From: Pocillopora verrucosa
Taxonomy: Eukaryota > Cnidaria > Anthozoa > Scleractinia > Pocilloporidae
Assembly (NCBI RefSeq): GCF_036669915.1
Contig: NC_089319.1
Location: 1-64,000, forward strand
Reading direction: 5' to 3'
DNA length: 64,000 nucleotides
The notes under the pieces are model-generated. The model ran no database searches. It was not told the DNA's origin and saw only the letters and a program-made list of their open reading frames with translations. Both the position numbers and the translations under genes were made by a program. Below are positions 48,268 to 56,564 of this stretch, piece by piece. Positions within the stretch are counted from its first letter, which is position 1. Every line of letters begins with the position of its first letter.

Positions 48268-49206
48268 ATGGTAAATGATAGGACGCAAAATATTTTGTCG
48301 GGGGTTTTCTTTCTTTTAATGATCTTAAATTTGATTCCAAACTTGCTAGTAGTACTTGCTTTGATTCGCTCGAAGTTCAAGACTTCAATCAACTACCTTT
48401 TCCTCAACTTAGCACTGGCCGACATTCTGGTGGCAACATCTCTGATCCCTCAATATGTGCTTCGTCCTGTATATACCCACCCTGATGGATGGGCTGGAAC
48501 CTTGCTTTGTAAGCTGTTTACCGGGGGGTTCACTATGTGGGTTGGAGGGTGTACTGCTACTGTCATGCATGTTGTGATCGCCATCGAACGCTTCTATGCC
48601 ACTCGAACTGGCAACATTGCACGAAAATTATCAAAGAGAAAACTAATAATGGTTATTGTATGTGGTTGGATTTTTGCCATTCTTTCCGAGATTCCTCCAA
48701 TGACCGTAATGATTTATGACAAAAATCATTCATCATGCTTTGAAAACTGGTCTAAACTTGTATATGGCAAGATTTACACTGTCTTTACCTTCGTTGTGGA
48801 CTTTTCAGTTCCTCTTGTCCTGATGGCTGTTCTATACGCCAAGACTGTGAAAACTCTTTGGGGCCCATCTATAATTTCGGGCACTTCATTAGTCGTAATC
48901 AAATCACGCAAGCGAATCACGAAAATTGCAGTAACAGTGACGGTGCTTCACGCATTGTGTTGGCTTCCTGATGTGACTTCATACTTGCTTGCCTATCACG
49001 TTCCTGGCTTGGTGGAATATGGGTCCATTATTTACCACGCCTGTGTGATACCTGTTGGTTTAAGCTCGTGTTTGAATCCGATCATTTACACTCTTCAAAG
49101 TCAAAGATTCAGGCAGGAGTTGCGAATGTATATTTGCTGCTGGTTACCGACGAGTAGTATAGCGCGTCTGACTAGCAATTCCCGCGCGGCCTGGGTCCGA
49201 GTTTGA
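48268..49206 (+). CDS. Class A (rhodopsin-like) GPCR, neuropeptide-receptor type
   Basis: This is a single-exon 312-aa CDS with seven hydrophobic segments and class A signatures: N25 in TM1 (IPNLLVV), D52 in TM2 (LNLALAD), C81 at the top of TM3 paired with C157 in loop 2, E-R-F at 107-109 in place of DRY, CWLP at 231-234 in TM6, NPIIY at 270-274 in TM7 and Cys-Cys at 290-291 for palmitoylation. The N-terminus is very short (about 8 residues) with no signal peptide. The pattern fits the cnidarian expansion of intronless peptide/amine-type receptors; the ligand cannot be told. The start is the first ATG after a leader acceptor. The Polinton begins within 490 bp downstream of the stop. Confidence 0.92.
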   Translation: MVNDRTQNILSGVFFLLMILNLIPNLLVVLALIRSKFKTSINYLFLNLALADILVATSLIPQYVLRPVYTHPDGWAGTLLCKLFTGGFTMWVGGCTATVMHVVIAIERFYATRTGNIARKLSKRKLIMVIVCGWIFAILSEIPPMTVMIYDKNHSSCFENWSKLVYGKIYTVFTFVVDFSVPLVLMAVLYAKTVKTLWGPSIISGTSLVVIKSRKRITKIAVTVTVLHALCWLPDVTSYLLAYHVPGLVEYGSIIYHACVIPVGLSSCLNPIIYTLQSQRFRQELRMYICCWLPTSSIARLTSNSRAAWVRV

Positions 49207-49694
49207 GTAATAATTTATTCATGCCATGTAGGTACACGTGCTAGGGTTATTAGATAATTATATTCATGACGTGTAGGTACACGAGGGTAAAAATTGATTA
49301 GTTAATGAGCGAGTGTCCATGTCGGCCATCTTTGTTGTTAGAGATAAAGGTCGGTGTGATTTATATATGGAACGGTAGCGTAAAATTCATCCATGTGGGA
49401 TACCTATTTGTGTGATGCGCATGTGCACTCTTCTGATTAAAAATGTACGCATGCGCAATGCGTTAGAGTCAGTCCCTATGTGGTACTTATGCGGTGTAAG
49501 ACGTCACAAAATGTTACGTGTGACGTCATCTGCCCAGACTTGCCCACCCAAGCTAAATCCCAAGAGAGATGTTGTCTAAACTTGTCTAGGACTTGCTCAA
49601 GAGTTGTCTAGTATTGCTTAAGGCTGTCCGAATCTCTAGGGGTTAGGATTTATTATTTAAAGTGACGTCGTTGTAAGTAGAAGGAGTCATAAAC
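49207..49694 (+). promoter_or_regulatory. Left end of the Polinton and early promoter
   Basis: There is no ORF. Two copies of ATTCATG-x2-GTAGGTACACG lie at about 49218 and 49262. A CG-rich stretch has two GTGACGTC / GACGTCA-type words (about 49500-49530), and CTTGTCTAGGACTTGCT-like phrases repeat at 49570-49620. TTATTTAAAGTGACGTCGTT at about 49650 is a TATA-like plus initiator-like unit about 45 bases before the first ATG. The interval probably contains the terminal inverted repeat, but this cannot be shown without the other end. Confidence 0.5.
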
Positions 49695-49946
49695 ATGCCT
49701 GTTTTTCAATATCCCAACGATTTTACGTGTACATGCAAAACATGTAAATCGTGTATCAAATATAAAGAAATTATGGAAGAAGCGGCATGGAATGTGAAGA
49801 TTAGGAACATAAGAAAAGCGTATGTAGAGAAACGTGTGGAAGAGATTACAAAAAGATTACGAAATTTAAGTCTAAAAGATTCAGCCCAAACTTGCCCAAT
49901 CTCCCAAGAGGGACCTGTCAATCAAGATCATATATTTTCCTTATAA
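49695..49946 (+). CDS. Small CxC-motif protein with helical tail (83 aa)
   Basis: The first Polinton ORF. It has an N-terminal Cys cluster (CTCKTCKSC, residues 12-20) able to bind zinc, followed by a Lys/Glu-rich, probably coiled-coil helix and a short tail. The start ATG follows the TATTTAAA...GTCGTTGTA promoter unit. A shorter relative with the same plan lies at the other end of the plus-strand block (59161-59340). No named family is recognised; position suggests an early regulatory protein. Confidence 0.6.
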   Translation: MPVFQYPNDFTCTCKTCKSCIKYKEIMEEAAWNVKIRNIRKAYVEKRVEEITKRLRNLSLKDSAQTCPISQEGPVNQDHIFSL

Positions 49947-49970
49947 AAGTGGAGTCGTTGTAGCAGTCAA
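49938..49970 (+). promoter_or_regulatory. TATA plus initiator promoter of the GRF-finger gene
   Basis: CCTTATAAAAGTGGAGTCGTTGTAG has the same layout as the unit before 49695 (TATTTAAAGTGACGTCGTTGTAAG): a TATA-like box followed at once by GTCGTTGTA. It lies about 75 bases before the ATG at 50019. Confidence 0.55.
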
Positions 49971-50018
49971 ATCACATTTCTTACTGGCAGAGTGTAAAGC
50001 AAGCATCAAGAAAGCAAG

Positions 50019-50765
50019 ATGGAAGATAACAAGACTAAGAAGACATCAAAGAGGGTTCACCCTTATGCCAAGAAAGAGACTTTGAAGAATAAGAAAGAAT
50101 GGGCTAAGAACAAGTTGAAAGGTAGTCTCGTTATAGATGCACTGCCTATGAAGAACCCAGACTTTGTTGCTAAAGATGTGAAACTACCCAAGTTCGAGGT
50201 GGATTATATGAAACCAGAAGTCAAGTCATCTAAGCAAACATCTCCTCTGAAAGAGTTGAACCAGCTGGTGGAAAGTGTTCATAATGACCCATCAACCCTG
50301 GAGAAGACTGAAGTATTGGAAGAAGGAGAAATCGTACCTGGCGTAGAAGGTACAGGTACGTTTCATTATTCTTCTCTGGAAGAATTGTTGGACAGTGTGG
50401 AAGTCAGTTATCCATGTCCCATCCACCAGACTATGATGGAGGAATTAAAATCTAAAAAAGAAGATTGTGACGATGTATTCCTCCGTTGCTCGTCCGCCCG
50501 TTGCCCAGTATTTTGTAATCTCAGTGATTACAAACGTTATTACTATGAATGTCAAAGACAGGGTCACCCCTGGTTCACCCTGGACAGAATTGACAAGATG
50601 GTGTGCGAATGTGGAATGACTCCCACATTGTCTTTGACTCAATCAGAAACAAATTATGGCAAAATGTATTTGCGATGCAGTCGACATAACTGTGATCTTT
50701 TTACCTGGTGGCGATTTAAACCCAACAAGAGGTCAGTGCAAATTCTTACGGATGGATGTGAATGA
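50019..50765 (+). CDS. GRF-type zinc-finger protein (248 aa), probable early gene
   Basis: A basic, Lys-rich N-terminus (residues 1-35, probable nuclear localisation) is followed by an acidic linker and two Cys/His zinc-binding units. The first is near residues 133-166. The second, at 196-231, is C-x-C-G...R-C-x4-C-x-LFTWW, the pattern of a GRF finger, which binds single-stranded nucleic acid in topoisomerase and repair proteins. A consensus donor (ACAG|gtacgt, GT at 50356) sits in phase inside this ORF and could splice to a separate death-domain-like exon at 50950, giving two products sharing residues 1-112. It lies directly after the TATA unit at 49938. The function in the element is inferred. 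Confidence 0.75.
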   Translation: MEDNKTKKTSKRVHPYAKKETLKNKKEWAKNKLKGSLVIDALPMKNPDFVAKDVKLPKFEVDYMKPEVKSSKQTSPLKELNQLVESVHNDPSTLEKTEVLEEGEIVPGVEGTGTFHYSSLEELLDSVEVSYPCPIHQTMMEELKSKKEDCDDVFLRCSSARCPVFCNLSDYKRYYYECQRQGHPWFTLDRIDKMVCECGMTPTLSLTQSETNYGKMYLRCSRHNCDLFTWWRFKPNKRSVQILTDGCE

Positions 50766-50949
50766 TTCATTTCAGGACTAGATGTCAAGATGACATTTGC
50801 TGATTTATTAGAAGCCCTTTTTCCTTTACTTCAAAGAAAGTAATGAGAGTCAAATGTATTAATTTTTAGGCATAGTGTTCATTCAAACTTTTCTTACACG
50901 TGTTTTTTAGTTGTAATTCCAAGTTTTGTTAATTTTTTTTTTTTTGTAG

Positions 50950-51161
50950 ATGGGATAAGTACAGACCATCTTGAAATCGCACGGTTGATGGGTAGAAACA
51001 CAAAGCTAGATACATTGTCTATGGACGATCATGTTGAAATCGCTTGGTTGATCGGTATGCCTAAGTTTAGAAAATTAGCTAGACGCTTAGGATTGTCGGA
51101 TAAAGACTTAGAATGTATTAGTCATCATGTACAGTTTTTAGAAGATAATATGGATAAATAA
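50950..51161 (+). CDS. Death-domain-like exon, probably spliced to the 50019 gene
   Basis: A long T-rich tract and TAG (50926-50949) form a strong acceptor; the open stretch behind it lacks its own ATG in the right frame and ends at TAA 51159-51161, overlapped by AATAAA. The donor at 50355/50356 is in the matching phase. The 69 residues contain two related helices (DHLEIARLMG, DHVEIAWLIG) and KFRKLARRLGLSDKDLECI, which matches helices 2-3 of death-fold domains (W/F-x2-LAR-x-LGLS-x2-DI). Death-fold proteins act in apoptosis and innate signalling; adintoviruses are reported to carry apoptosis-related genes. Both the splice and the fold are inference, supported by phase and motif. Confidence 0.6.
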
Positions 51162-51209
51162 ATAAAAGTTGTATCACCGAAAACAGTGTGTCATTTGTCT
51201 GTGTCTATC

Positions 51210-51455
51210 ATGAGGCGTGTAAGACGGTCACTGATTAAAAGAAGAAAACGCAATCAACGTGGGGGTGCTTCTGTGAGTAGGGTTAAGAAAATTCTTCGTA
51301 GAGGTCCCTCTCTTACCGATAAATTAGCTTACGCAGCAAGTATGTTGTTATCGGGTCCTGCACCAGGTTTTGGAACACTTGGTAAACTTCTGGGAAAACA
51401 GGCTTTAAAAGGCATTATGGATAATGTCAAGCATTACAAAAAGGGTCGGCGATGA
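51210..51455 (+). CDS. Basic core-like protein with RGG motif (81 aa)
   Basis: The ATG at 51210 (MRRVRRS) is chosen over the upstream non-ATG frame. The N-terminal 17 residues are almost all Arg/Lys, then QRGG-A at 16-20, then a hydrophobic/amphipathic segment (LAYAASMLLSGPAPGFGTLG) and a basic tail. This is the layout of adenovirus-type core or membrane-active peptides released by protease cleavage after GG. Its stop codon overlaps the next ATG (ATGA). Confidence 0.65.
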   Translation: MRRVRRSLIKRRKRNQRGGASVSRVKKILRRGPSLTDKLAYAASMLLSGPAPGFGTLGKLLGKQALKGIMDNVKHYKKGRR

Positions 51456-51937
51456 AAAAAAATCACCAGTTCATCATGCTTACCTCGTGGAGTCAATGGC
51501 TATGCTACTTGCATTATCGAGTGGTGTCGTGGCTTTGTGATCGCATCCCACATATCGTCTTCGAAGAGGATGAGCCGCATGAAATCCCTTACCAATGGGT
51601 TCCCGAAGACATGGAAGTTGAGGTGTTTAAATTTGTCGTGAAACCACACCTACATCCACTACACGACCGTATCTTTCATTTGATGACGTTTATGAGATAC
51701 TATGATGGGAAGTATACATATAAGACGTGGAATCAATTGTATACGCAGTACCTTCATAAGTATTGGGTCACCTACCATTGCTTCAAACTTTGGTGTCATT
51801 TATTATGGTTAAGAACATTAAGAAAGATGTCAAGGACGACTTGTATGACGAACCCGGTGTCGTCGGTAGTTTGGGTGGTGTGGCACCGTATGCCAAAGCT
51901 CAAAAGATCTCTATTGCTCAAGGTAAAAAAGAATTAG
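51452..51937 (+). CDS. Hypothetical Polinton protein (161 aa)
   Basis: The start overlaps the preceding stop as ATGA. It is rich in Trp, His and Tyr, with an acidic EEDEPHE patch. The first 110 residues are free of overlap; the last 45 overlap the integrase start at 51805 in another frame and may be carried passively. No family is recognised. Confidence 0.5.
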   Translation: MKKNHQFIMLTSWSQWLCYLHYRVVSWLCDRIPHIVFEEDEPHEIPYQWVPEDMEVEVFKFVVKPHLHPLHDRIFHLMTFMRYYDGKYTYKTWNQLYTQYLHKYWVTYHCFKLWCHLLWLRTLRKMSRTTCMTNPVSSVVWVVWHRMPKLKRSLLLKVKKN

Positions 51938-52866
51938 AGAAAAAATTGGCGTACACGCTTCACAAACCCAGACGTCGACGAGGAGAATTTTTACCTGTGG
52001 TGGTGTTCGACATTGATCAACAATGGGTAGCAGATTTGATCGAAGTACAGACCCTATCCAAACAGAACAAGGGATACCGATACGTATTGGTCGTGATCGA
52101 TGCCTTTTCCAAATACGCGTGGGCCCGGCCGATTAAAAAGAAAACTGGAAAAGATGTGACGGATGCGTTTGCAAAAATACTCAAGGAAGCCAAAGGAAGG
52201 AAACCTCAGACGTTACAGACAGATGCAGGCAAAGAATTTTATAATCAGACCTTTCAATCATTGATGAAAACACAGGAGATTCATCACTTTTCTACTCATG
52301 GAGATGCCAAAGCCAGTATCGTCGAACGATTTAATAGAACCCTTAAATCGAAATTGTATCGCTATTTCACGGCTGCCAACACACTCAAATATGTAGACAT
52401 ATTGCCCAAACTTGTCAATCAATACAATCGCACCTATCACAGGAGTATTAAAACCACACCAGCTAAAGTCACCACATCCAATGCCAAAGAAGTGTGGAAC
52501 AATTTGTATGGGAAATATCAGACTAAGAAAGAAAAAAAGCCTGCATTTAAAGTAGGCGATAAAGTCCGATTGAATAAAAAATTTAGACCGTTTAAGAAAG
52601 GGTATCTACCAGGATGGACGGAAGAAGTGTTTCAAGTTCGTAAAGTCGTACCCGGAATGGTGACGACCTATAAAGTGCAAGAATTGGATGACACGCCCTT
52701 ACAAGGCACATTTTATGTGTGGGATTTGCAAAAAGTACATGTAGATGAAGCGACTTATTTTCGAGTGGAAAAAGTATTAAAGAGACAAAAGGATAAATTG
52801 TTTGTCAAGTGGAAAGGGTACCCTAGCAAATATAACAGTTGGATTAATAAAAAAGATTCAAAGTGA
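51805..52866 (+). CDS. Retroviral-type integrase with C-terminal chromodomain
   Basis: ATG at 51805 (MVKNIKK); the open frame upstream lacks an ATG. It has an rve-type DDE core with the first Asp in WVADLIEVQ (D77), the second in LQTDAGKEF (D140) and Glu in IVERFNRTLKSK (E174), followed by an SH3-like FKVGDKVRLNKKF-type segment. A chromodomain follows (FRVEKVLKRQ...FVKWKGYPSKYNSWI) at about residues 325-353. Length 353 aa, normal for Polintons. It inserts the linear element into host DNA, and the chromodomain probably biases the target to marked histones. No reverse transcriptase is nearby, so it is not a retrotransposon. Confidence 0.95.
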   Translation: MVKNIKKDVKDDLYDEPGVVGSLGGVAPYAKAQKISIAQGKKELEKKLAYTLHKPRRRRGEFLPVVVFDIDQQWVADLIEVQTLSKQNKGYRYVLVVIDAFSKYAWARPIKKKTGKDVTDAFAKILKEAKGRKPQTLQTDAGKEFYNQTFQSLMKTQEIHHFSTHGDAKASIVERFNRTLKSKLYRYFTAANTLKYVDILPKLVNQYNRTYHRSIKTTPAKVTTSNAKEVWNNLYGKYQTKKEKKPAFKVGDKVRLNKKFRPFKKGYLPGWTEEVFQVRKVVPGMVTTYKVQELDDTPLQGTFYVWDLQKVHVDEATYFRVEKVLKRQKDKLFVKWKGYPSKYNSWINKKDSK

Positions 52867-52891
52867 ATTGTGTGTTTGTGGTGATCGCATC

Positions 52892-53212
52892 ATGAGAGGA
52901 GGAAGTTTGAGACGCTTTAAAGTGTATGTGCCAAATGAACAAGGAGGTGGTGGTCTCATGCGCTGGCAGACCCCCTCCCCTTATGCCCCACCACCTTTTA
53001 TCGGATCCTGGGGTGATCCTCAAATAGGTGCCGGGGTCAAAGACATGGCTAAAGATTTTTTGAAAGGTGTAACAGGAGGCCTTAAAAGCAGTGTCAAAAA
53101 GCGTTCGTTATCAGAAGTGCCGCGAGGTATAAAGAGAGGGGCTTCCCAAGCGCTCAAGAACGAATTGAAGAGAAAAGTTGCCAAGAGGTTGAACGATATT
53201 TTTGGAGAATAA
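52892..53212 (+). CDS. Virion-associated protein with GGGG motif (106 aa)
   Basis: Starts at ATG 52892 (MRGGSLRRF). It contains NEQGGGG at about 15-21, a Pro-rich APPPFIGSW segment, then amphipathic and basic helices (VKDMAKDFLKGV, KRGASQALKNELKRKVAKR). The plan of a GG site followed by amphipathic and basic segments resembles adenovirus pVI-like proteins; this is an analogy, not proven homology. It sits 3 bases before the next ORF. Confidence 0.6.
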   Translation: MRGGSLRRFKVYVPNEQGGGGLMRWQTPSPYAPPPFIGSWGDPQIGAGVKDMAKDFLKGVTGGLKSSVKKRSLSEVPRGIKRGASQALKNELKRKVAKRLNDIFGE

Positions 53213-53215
53213 AAC

Positions 53216-53413
53216 ATGGTCCGCATCAGCACCGTACGTCAAAGTGATCCTATCATTGGTGTAGGCACAACATTACCGACAGATCCTGTGTCTTCCATCT
53301 TAAAAAGGTATAAAGGGAGAAGAAGAAAACAACAGCAACGAGGAGGATTTCTCACAAGTCGTATAAAGAAAATAGGAACACGACAACGTGTGCATAAACG
53401 CAGAAGACGTTGA
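53216..53413 (+). CDS. Basic core-like protein with QRGG site (65 aa)
   Basis: A neutral N-terminus is followed by RYKGRRRKQQ, QRGG-F (G43-G44) and a very basic tail (RQRVHKRRRR). Probably a DNA-binding core protein. The GG site matches that in 51210-51455, 56023-56241 and 57332-57721. Confidence 0.6.
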   Translation: MVRISTVRQSDPIIGVGTTLPTDPVSSILKRYKGRRRKQQQRGGFLTSRIKKIGTRQRVHKRRRR

Positions 53414-53428
53414 AACAGACACATCACC

Positions 53429-54808
53429 ATGTCTATCAAAGGGGCAGAGCAGAATTCAAGTCTAGATCTCTTTAGAATACCACCTACAGATCTTTCTACG
53501 GTAAAGTACCGATATGTCAAAATACCACCTCAGACATCTAGTATTACTCCTATCCAAGTGTACGTGGAACGACAATCAGATCTCATCGATCTTTCGAGAA
53601 GTTTTGTCCAACTGGATTTGGGTTTCAAAACCACAGAAAATGCCAGTCTCACAGCACGCGCAAACAATGTAGGCGTGATGACTTCACCAGCCAACAATAT
53701 TGCACACACCCTCTTCAAGCAAATCAATTTCAGAGCCAATGGTACCTTACTCACCGAACAAGTAGACATGTACCATCTTAAAGCTTTCATACAGACGATC
53801 CTTAATTATGACAGGAATGATGGAGAGACGATACTCGAACCAGCTGGATGGCGGAACGAAATTGATTCTCCTGTAACCTACACCGCTGCAAATGTCAAGA
53901 TGGATGATGACGCGTATACAGCTCTTTCCATAAATCATCAAGAAAGCATCAAGAGACAGAGAGCAGATGCAACAGATTACTATGCAGGAGGAAAGAGGAG
54001 AATCTTGAGAATGAAACCGTTTATAGACGCGTTTCACCAAGGAAAATGGATCGTCCCCAAAACTCTTTTGGAATTGGAATTTTATCTGAATCCAGCAGCT
54101 TTATTTATGAATGGAGAAGCCAATCCACCCAGTGAGGAAGTCCGAGTCAACCCGGAGGATATTAAACTTACCTTCTTTCTATGTCTGGTGTCCCTAAACC
54201 CAGCCGTCTACATGAGCATGATGAGTATGATGACCAAAACCCCAACCAAGTATCCCATGATCCGTACCGAGATGAGACAGTTTCCCTTAGACAATGGGGC
54301 CACTTCTAAAGAAATCAACAACCCATTCAATGGAAAGGTGCCCCAAAGAGTCATCATTGGTCTTCTGAAAACTACTGCATTCAATGGTCAATACAACGAA
54401 GACCCCTTGGCCTTTGGAAAATTTGGGGTGGAATACATCAAACAAATTGTGAATGGAGAAGAATACCCATACGAGACTTTGGAACTCAACACGGCTAATG
54501 GTCAAAAAGACTTGGTGGGTTATCACCGATTTCTGGATGCTACTGGCTGTCTGTACAGAAATGCAGGAAACATGGTGCGATTCAAAGACTGGGGTCATGG
54601 AAAAAATTGCACGCTGTTTGCGTTTTCCAATGTGGCCAATGGAAGTCACGATGACCCGGTTCTTCTACCTAAAAATGAAGGCTTCATCAACATTCACATT
54701 AAATGTGCAGGGCAAGCAAGTCAGAAAACGGTGATCGTTTATGCTGAATATGAAGGCATTATGGAAATTGATGGCATTAAAGGAGCTACCACGATGGAAG
54801 TGCATTAG
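53429..54808 (+). CDS. Major capsid protein (double jelly-roll, hexon-like)
   Basis: 459 aa. The N-terminus contains LDLFRIPPTD, VKIPPQ and DLIDLSRSFVQLDLGF, the recognisable opening of the Polinton capsid family related to C. elegans F54H12.2-type proteins. Beta-rich segments follow, including the stretch around NNIAHTLFKQINFRANGTLL and the C-terminal FINIHIKCAGQ...VIVYAEYEGIMEIDG. It forms the capsomers of the predicted icosahedral virion. The protease ORF begins 2 bases after the TAG. The frame is intact. Assignment rests on family memory and synteny with protease and ATPase. Confidence 0.85.
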   Translation: MSIKGAEQNSSLDLFRIPPTDLSTVKYRYVKIPPQTSSITPIQVYVERQSDLIDLSRSFVQLDLGFKTTENASLTARANNVGVMTSPANNIAHTLFKQINFRANGTLLTEQVDMYHLKAFIQTILNYDRNDGETILEPAGWRNEIDSPVTYTAANVKMDDDAYTALSINHQESIKRQRADATDYYAGGKRRILRMKPFIDAFHQGKWIVPKTLLELEFYLNPAALFMNGEANPPSEEVRVNPEDIKLTFFLCLVSLNPAVYMSMMSMMTKTPTKYPMIRTEMRQFPLDNGATSKEINNPFNGKVPQRVIIGLLKTTAFNGQYNEDPLAFGKFGVEYIKQIVNGEEYPYETLELNTANGQKDLVGYHRFLDATGCLYRNAGNMVRFKDWGHGKNCTLFAFSNVANGSHDDPVLLPKNEGFINIHIKCAGQASQKTVIVYAEYEGIMEIDGIKGATTMEVH

Positions 54809-54810
54809 TG

Positions 54811-55302
54811 ATGGAGTTTGTGTGGCTTACTACGAATCAACTCAACGCTTTAGCGGATAGCGATCTAGAACTCCGCAAGTACTTTGTGAGTGCTTTAGCC
54901 TGTGACGAACTACCCGAGTCGCCTGAACGTGTGAAACCGAGAGCTTACATTGTCAATACCCACCCTGCAGACAAACCTGGGGAACACTGGATAGCTGTGT
55001 GGACCGAACACGATAGCTGTGAAATTTTAGATAGTTATGGTTTAGATTTAACCACCTATGAATTTCTGACACCATTCATTGTATGGTTAAACCGATGGCC
55101 TTACGTGCGTAAAAATACTCGAGCATTACAATCTGTAAAAACCGCAAGTTGTGGAAACTATGCCATCATTTATTTAATGTGTAAAGCAAGACGCAAGAGT
55201 ATGGATGAGTTTTTTTCCATGTTTTCTAAAAAGGATTATGTAGGCAACGATGATAAAGTAGGCGACATGTTAGAAGACATCATTCAATCGTTAATAAAAT
55301 AA
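54811..55302 (+). CDS. Adenain-like (C5/Ulp1-type) cysteine protease
   Basis: 163 aa from ATG 54811. Catalytic residues are visible: His in GEHWIAVW (H59), Asp in ILDSYG (D74), Gln in ALQSV (Q107) and Cys in SCGNYAIIY (C114). The order His-Asp-Gln-Cys and the size match adenovirus protease and Polinton PRO. It is predicted to mature virion proteins; the GG motifs in neighbouring proteins are likely substrates. It follows the capsid gene with a 2-base gap. Confidence 0.93.
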   Translation: MEFVWLTTNQLNALADSDLELRKYFVSALACDELPESPERVKPRAYIVNTHPADKPGEHWIAVWTEHDSCEILDSYGLDLTTYEFLTPFIVWLNRWPYVRKNTRALQSVKTASCGNYAIIYLMCKARRKSMDEFFSMFSKKDYVGNDDKVGDMLEDIIQSLIK

Positions 55303-55353
55303 AAGGAATGAAATAAAATCGTGTCACTTTTGTGTAACTCGCTTTTAGCAATC

Positions 55354-56013
55354 ATGTTCAAGTGTGTGGAACCAGGATTTTCGTTCAAAGTCCCTTCCAA
55401 TATTTTGATTGTGGGCCCTACAAGTTGTGGAAAAACCACCTTTCTCCATCGCCTACTTTTGGAAAATTTAGACCTCTTTGACCAAAGACCGACCCGCGTG
55501 CATTACTGTTATGGATCCTGGCAAAATAAGTTTGACGACATGCAACGCCATGGCATAGAATTTTTTAAAGGAGTGCCTACCCACGACGATTTAACAACAT
55601 GGTTTGGAGATAAACGAGGGGGTATTCTTGTCTTGGATGATCTCATGTCGGAGGGAGGAGATGACAGAGAAATACTTAATCTTTTCACACAATATTCTCA
55701 CCACATGAATGTCACCGTGTGTTATCTCTGCCAAGACATGTTCCCTCAAGGAAAATATGCCAAAACCATCTCTAGGAATGCGCAATACATTATTGCCTTT
55801 AAAAATCCTAGAGATAAAGTGGCGTTGCGCACCTTACTGCTACAGATATACCCGACCAAGTGGCTACCTGTTATGGATATATATAATGCATGTACGGACA
55901 GACCCTATGGTTATTTGTTATTTGACGTACACCCTGCAAGTAGAGATTCTACGAGACTTTTAAGTCACTTGTTACGACACGAAGGGTGTGTACGCTGTTA
56001 CAGAGAGAAATAA
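55354..56013 (+). CDS. FtsK/HerA-type genome-packaging ATPase
   Basis: 219 aa from ATG 55354 (MFKCVEPGF); the frame is open upstream without ATG. Walker A GPTSCGKT (21-28), Walker B GGILVLDDL (D95-D96), and a downstream motif around YLCQDMFPQGKYAKTISRNAQYII with a conserved Gln (sensor). This is the A32-like packaging ATPase of Polintons, which pumps the genome into the capsid. Adjacent to protease and capsid genes, as is usual. Confidence 0.93.
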   Translation: MFKCVEPGFSFKVPSNILIVGPTSCGKTTFLHRLLLENLDLFDQRPTRVHYCYGSWQNKFDDMQRHGIEFFKGVPTHDDLTTWFGDKRGGILVLDDLMSEGGDDREILNLFTQYSHHMNVTVCYLCQDMFPQGKYAKTISRNAQYIIAFKNPRDKVALRTLLLQIYPTKWLPVMDIYNACTDRPYGYLLFDVHPASRDSTRLLSHLLRHEGCVRCYREK

Positions 56014-56022
56014 ATAAGAAAG

Positions 56023-56241
56023 ATGCCTAGTTATAAGCGCAGTATGCCCACAACCCGAAGGAGAAGAAGAGTGAAAAGAAGACTAACCAAAAGAAGACAA
56101 AAAGGAGGTATCCTACCATTAGCGGCACTCATTCCAGCCCTCATTGCTGGAAGTAAAGCATTGGGTTTAAGTGCCCTTGGAGGAGCTGCATCGTTTGGGG
56201 CTAAAAAAGGCCTAGAAGCTCTTACAAAGAAAAAGCGATGA
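56023..56241 (+). CDS. Basic and hydrophobic minor virion protein with QKGG site (72 aa)
   Basis: The N-terminal 26 residues are Arg-rich (TTRRRRRVKRRLTKRRQ), then KGG-I (G28-G29), then a hydrophobic segment (ILPLAALIPALIAGSKALG) and a basic tail. It resembles adenovirus pX/mu-like or membrane-active peptides in layout. Its TGA overlaps the next ATG (ATGA). Confidence 0.65.
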   Translation: MPSYKRSMPTTRRRRRVKRRLTKRRQKGGILPLAALIPALIAGSKALGLSALGGAASFGAKKGLEALTKKKR

Positions 56242-56564
56242 TTAATAGTTTCAAGAGAAATGTGGATTTTTTAAAATCTATTTTACAAGAGAAAAATAGA
56301 AAGCGTCGTATGGAAAAATTACTTCACGCTAGTAAAGATCAAATCAATGCCGTCAGTGAATTCACGTTGAACATGTTGAAGAAAAAGATACCTTTATCAC
56401 CGCCCACCGTTGCCAAACTCAAGAAATATAGAGTGATGTTGAGAGAGTTGGGTAAACGGAGGAACTCTTTAAGAAAGCGGCGTCAATTACTTGTGAATCA
56501 AACAGGCGGTAGCTTTTGGAGTGGTATGAACGACGCGTTCTGTCAGTGTTTCAAGAGATCATGA
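56238..56564 (+). CDS. Conserved Polinton basic protein with QTGG site (108 aa)
   Basis: A helical, Lys/Arg-rich protein with LLHASKDQINAVSEFTLNML, PLSPPTVAKLKKYR and GKRRNSLRKRRQLL, ending near NQTGG (G90-G91) and a short aromatic tail. It belongs to a small family often seen in Polintons (pattern: core helices, LKK-x-R, then NQ-x-GG). Possibly histone-like or core. It starts at an ATGA overlap and ends at another. Confidence 0.65.
   Translation: MINSFKRNVDFLKSILQEKNRKRRMEKLLHASKDQINAVSEFTLNMLKKKIPLSPPTVAKLKKYRVMLRELGKRRNSLRKRRQLLVNQTGGSFWSGMNDAFCQCFKRS

Noticed and set aside
51805-52866. Ty3/gypsy retrotransposon
   Set aside because: Only integrase is present; no reverse transcriptase, RNase H, gag or LTRs, and capsid, ATPase and DNA polymerase genes surround it.
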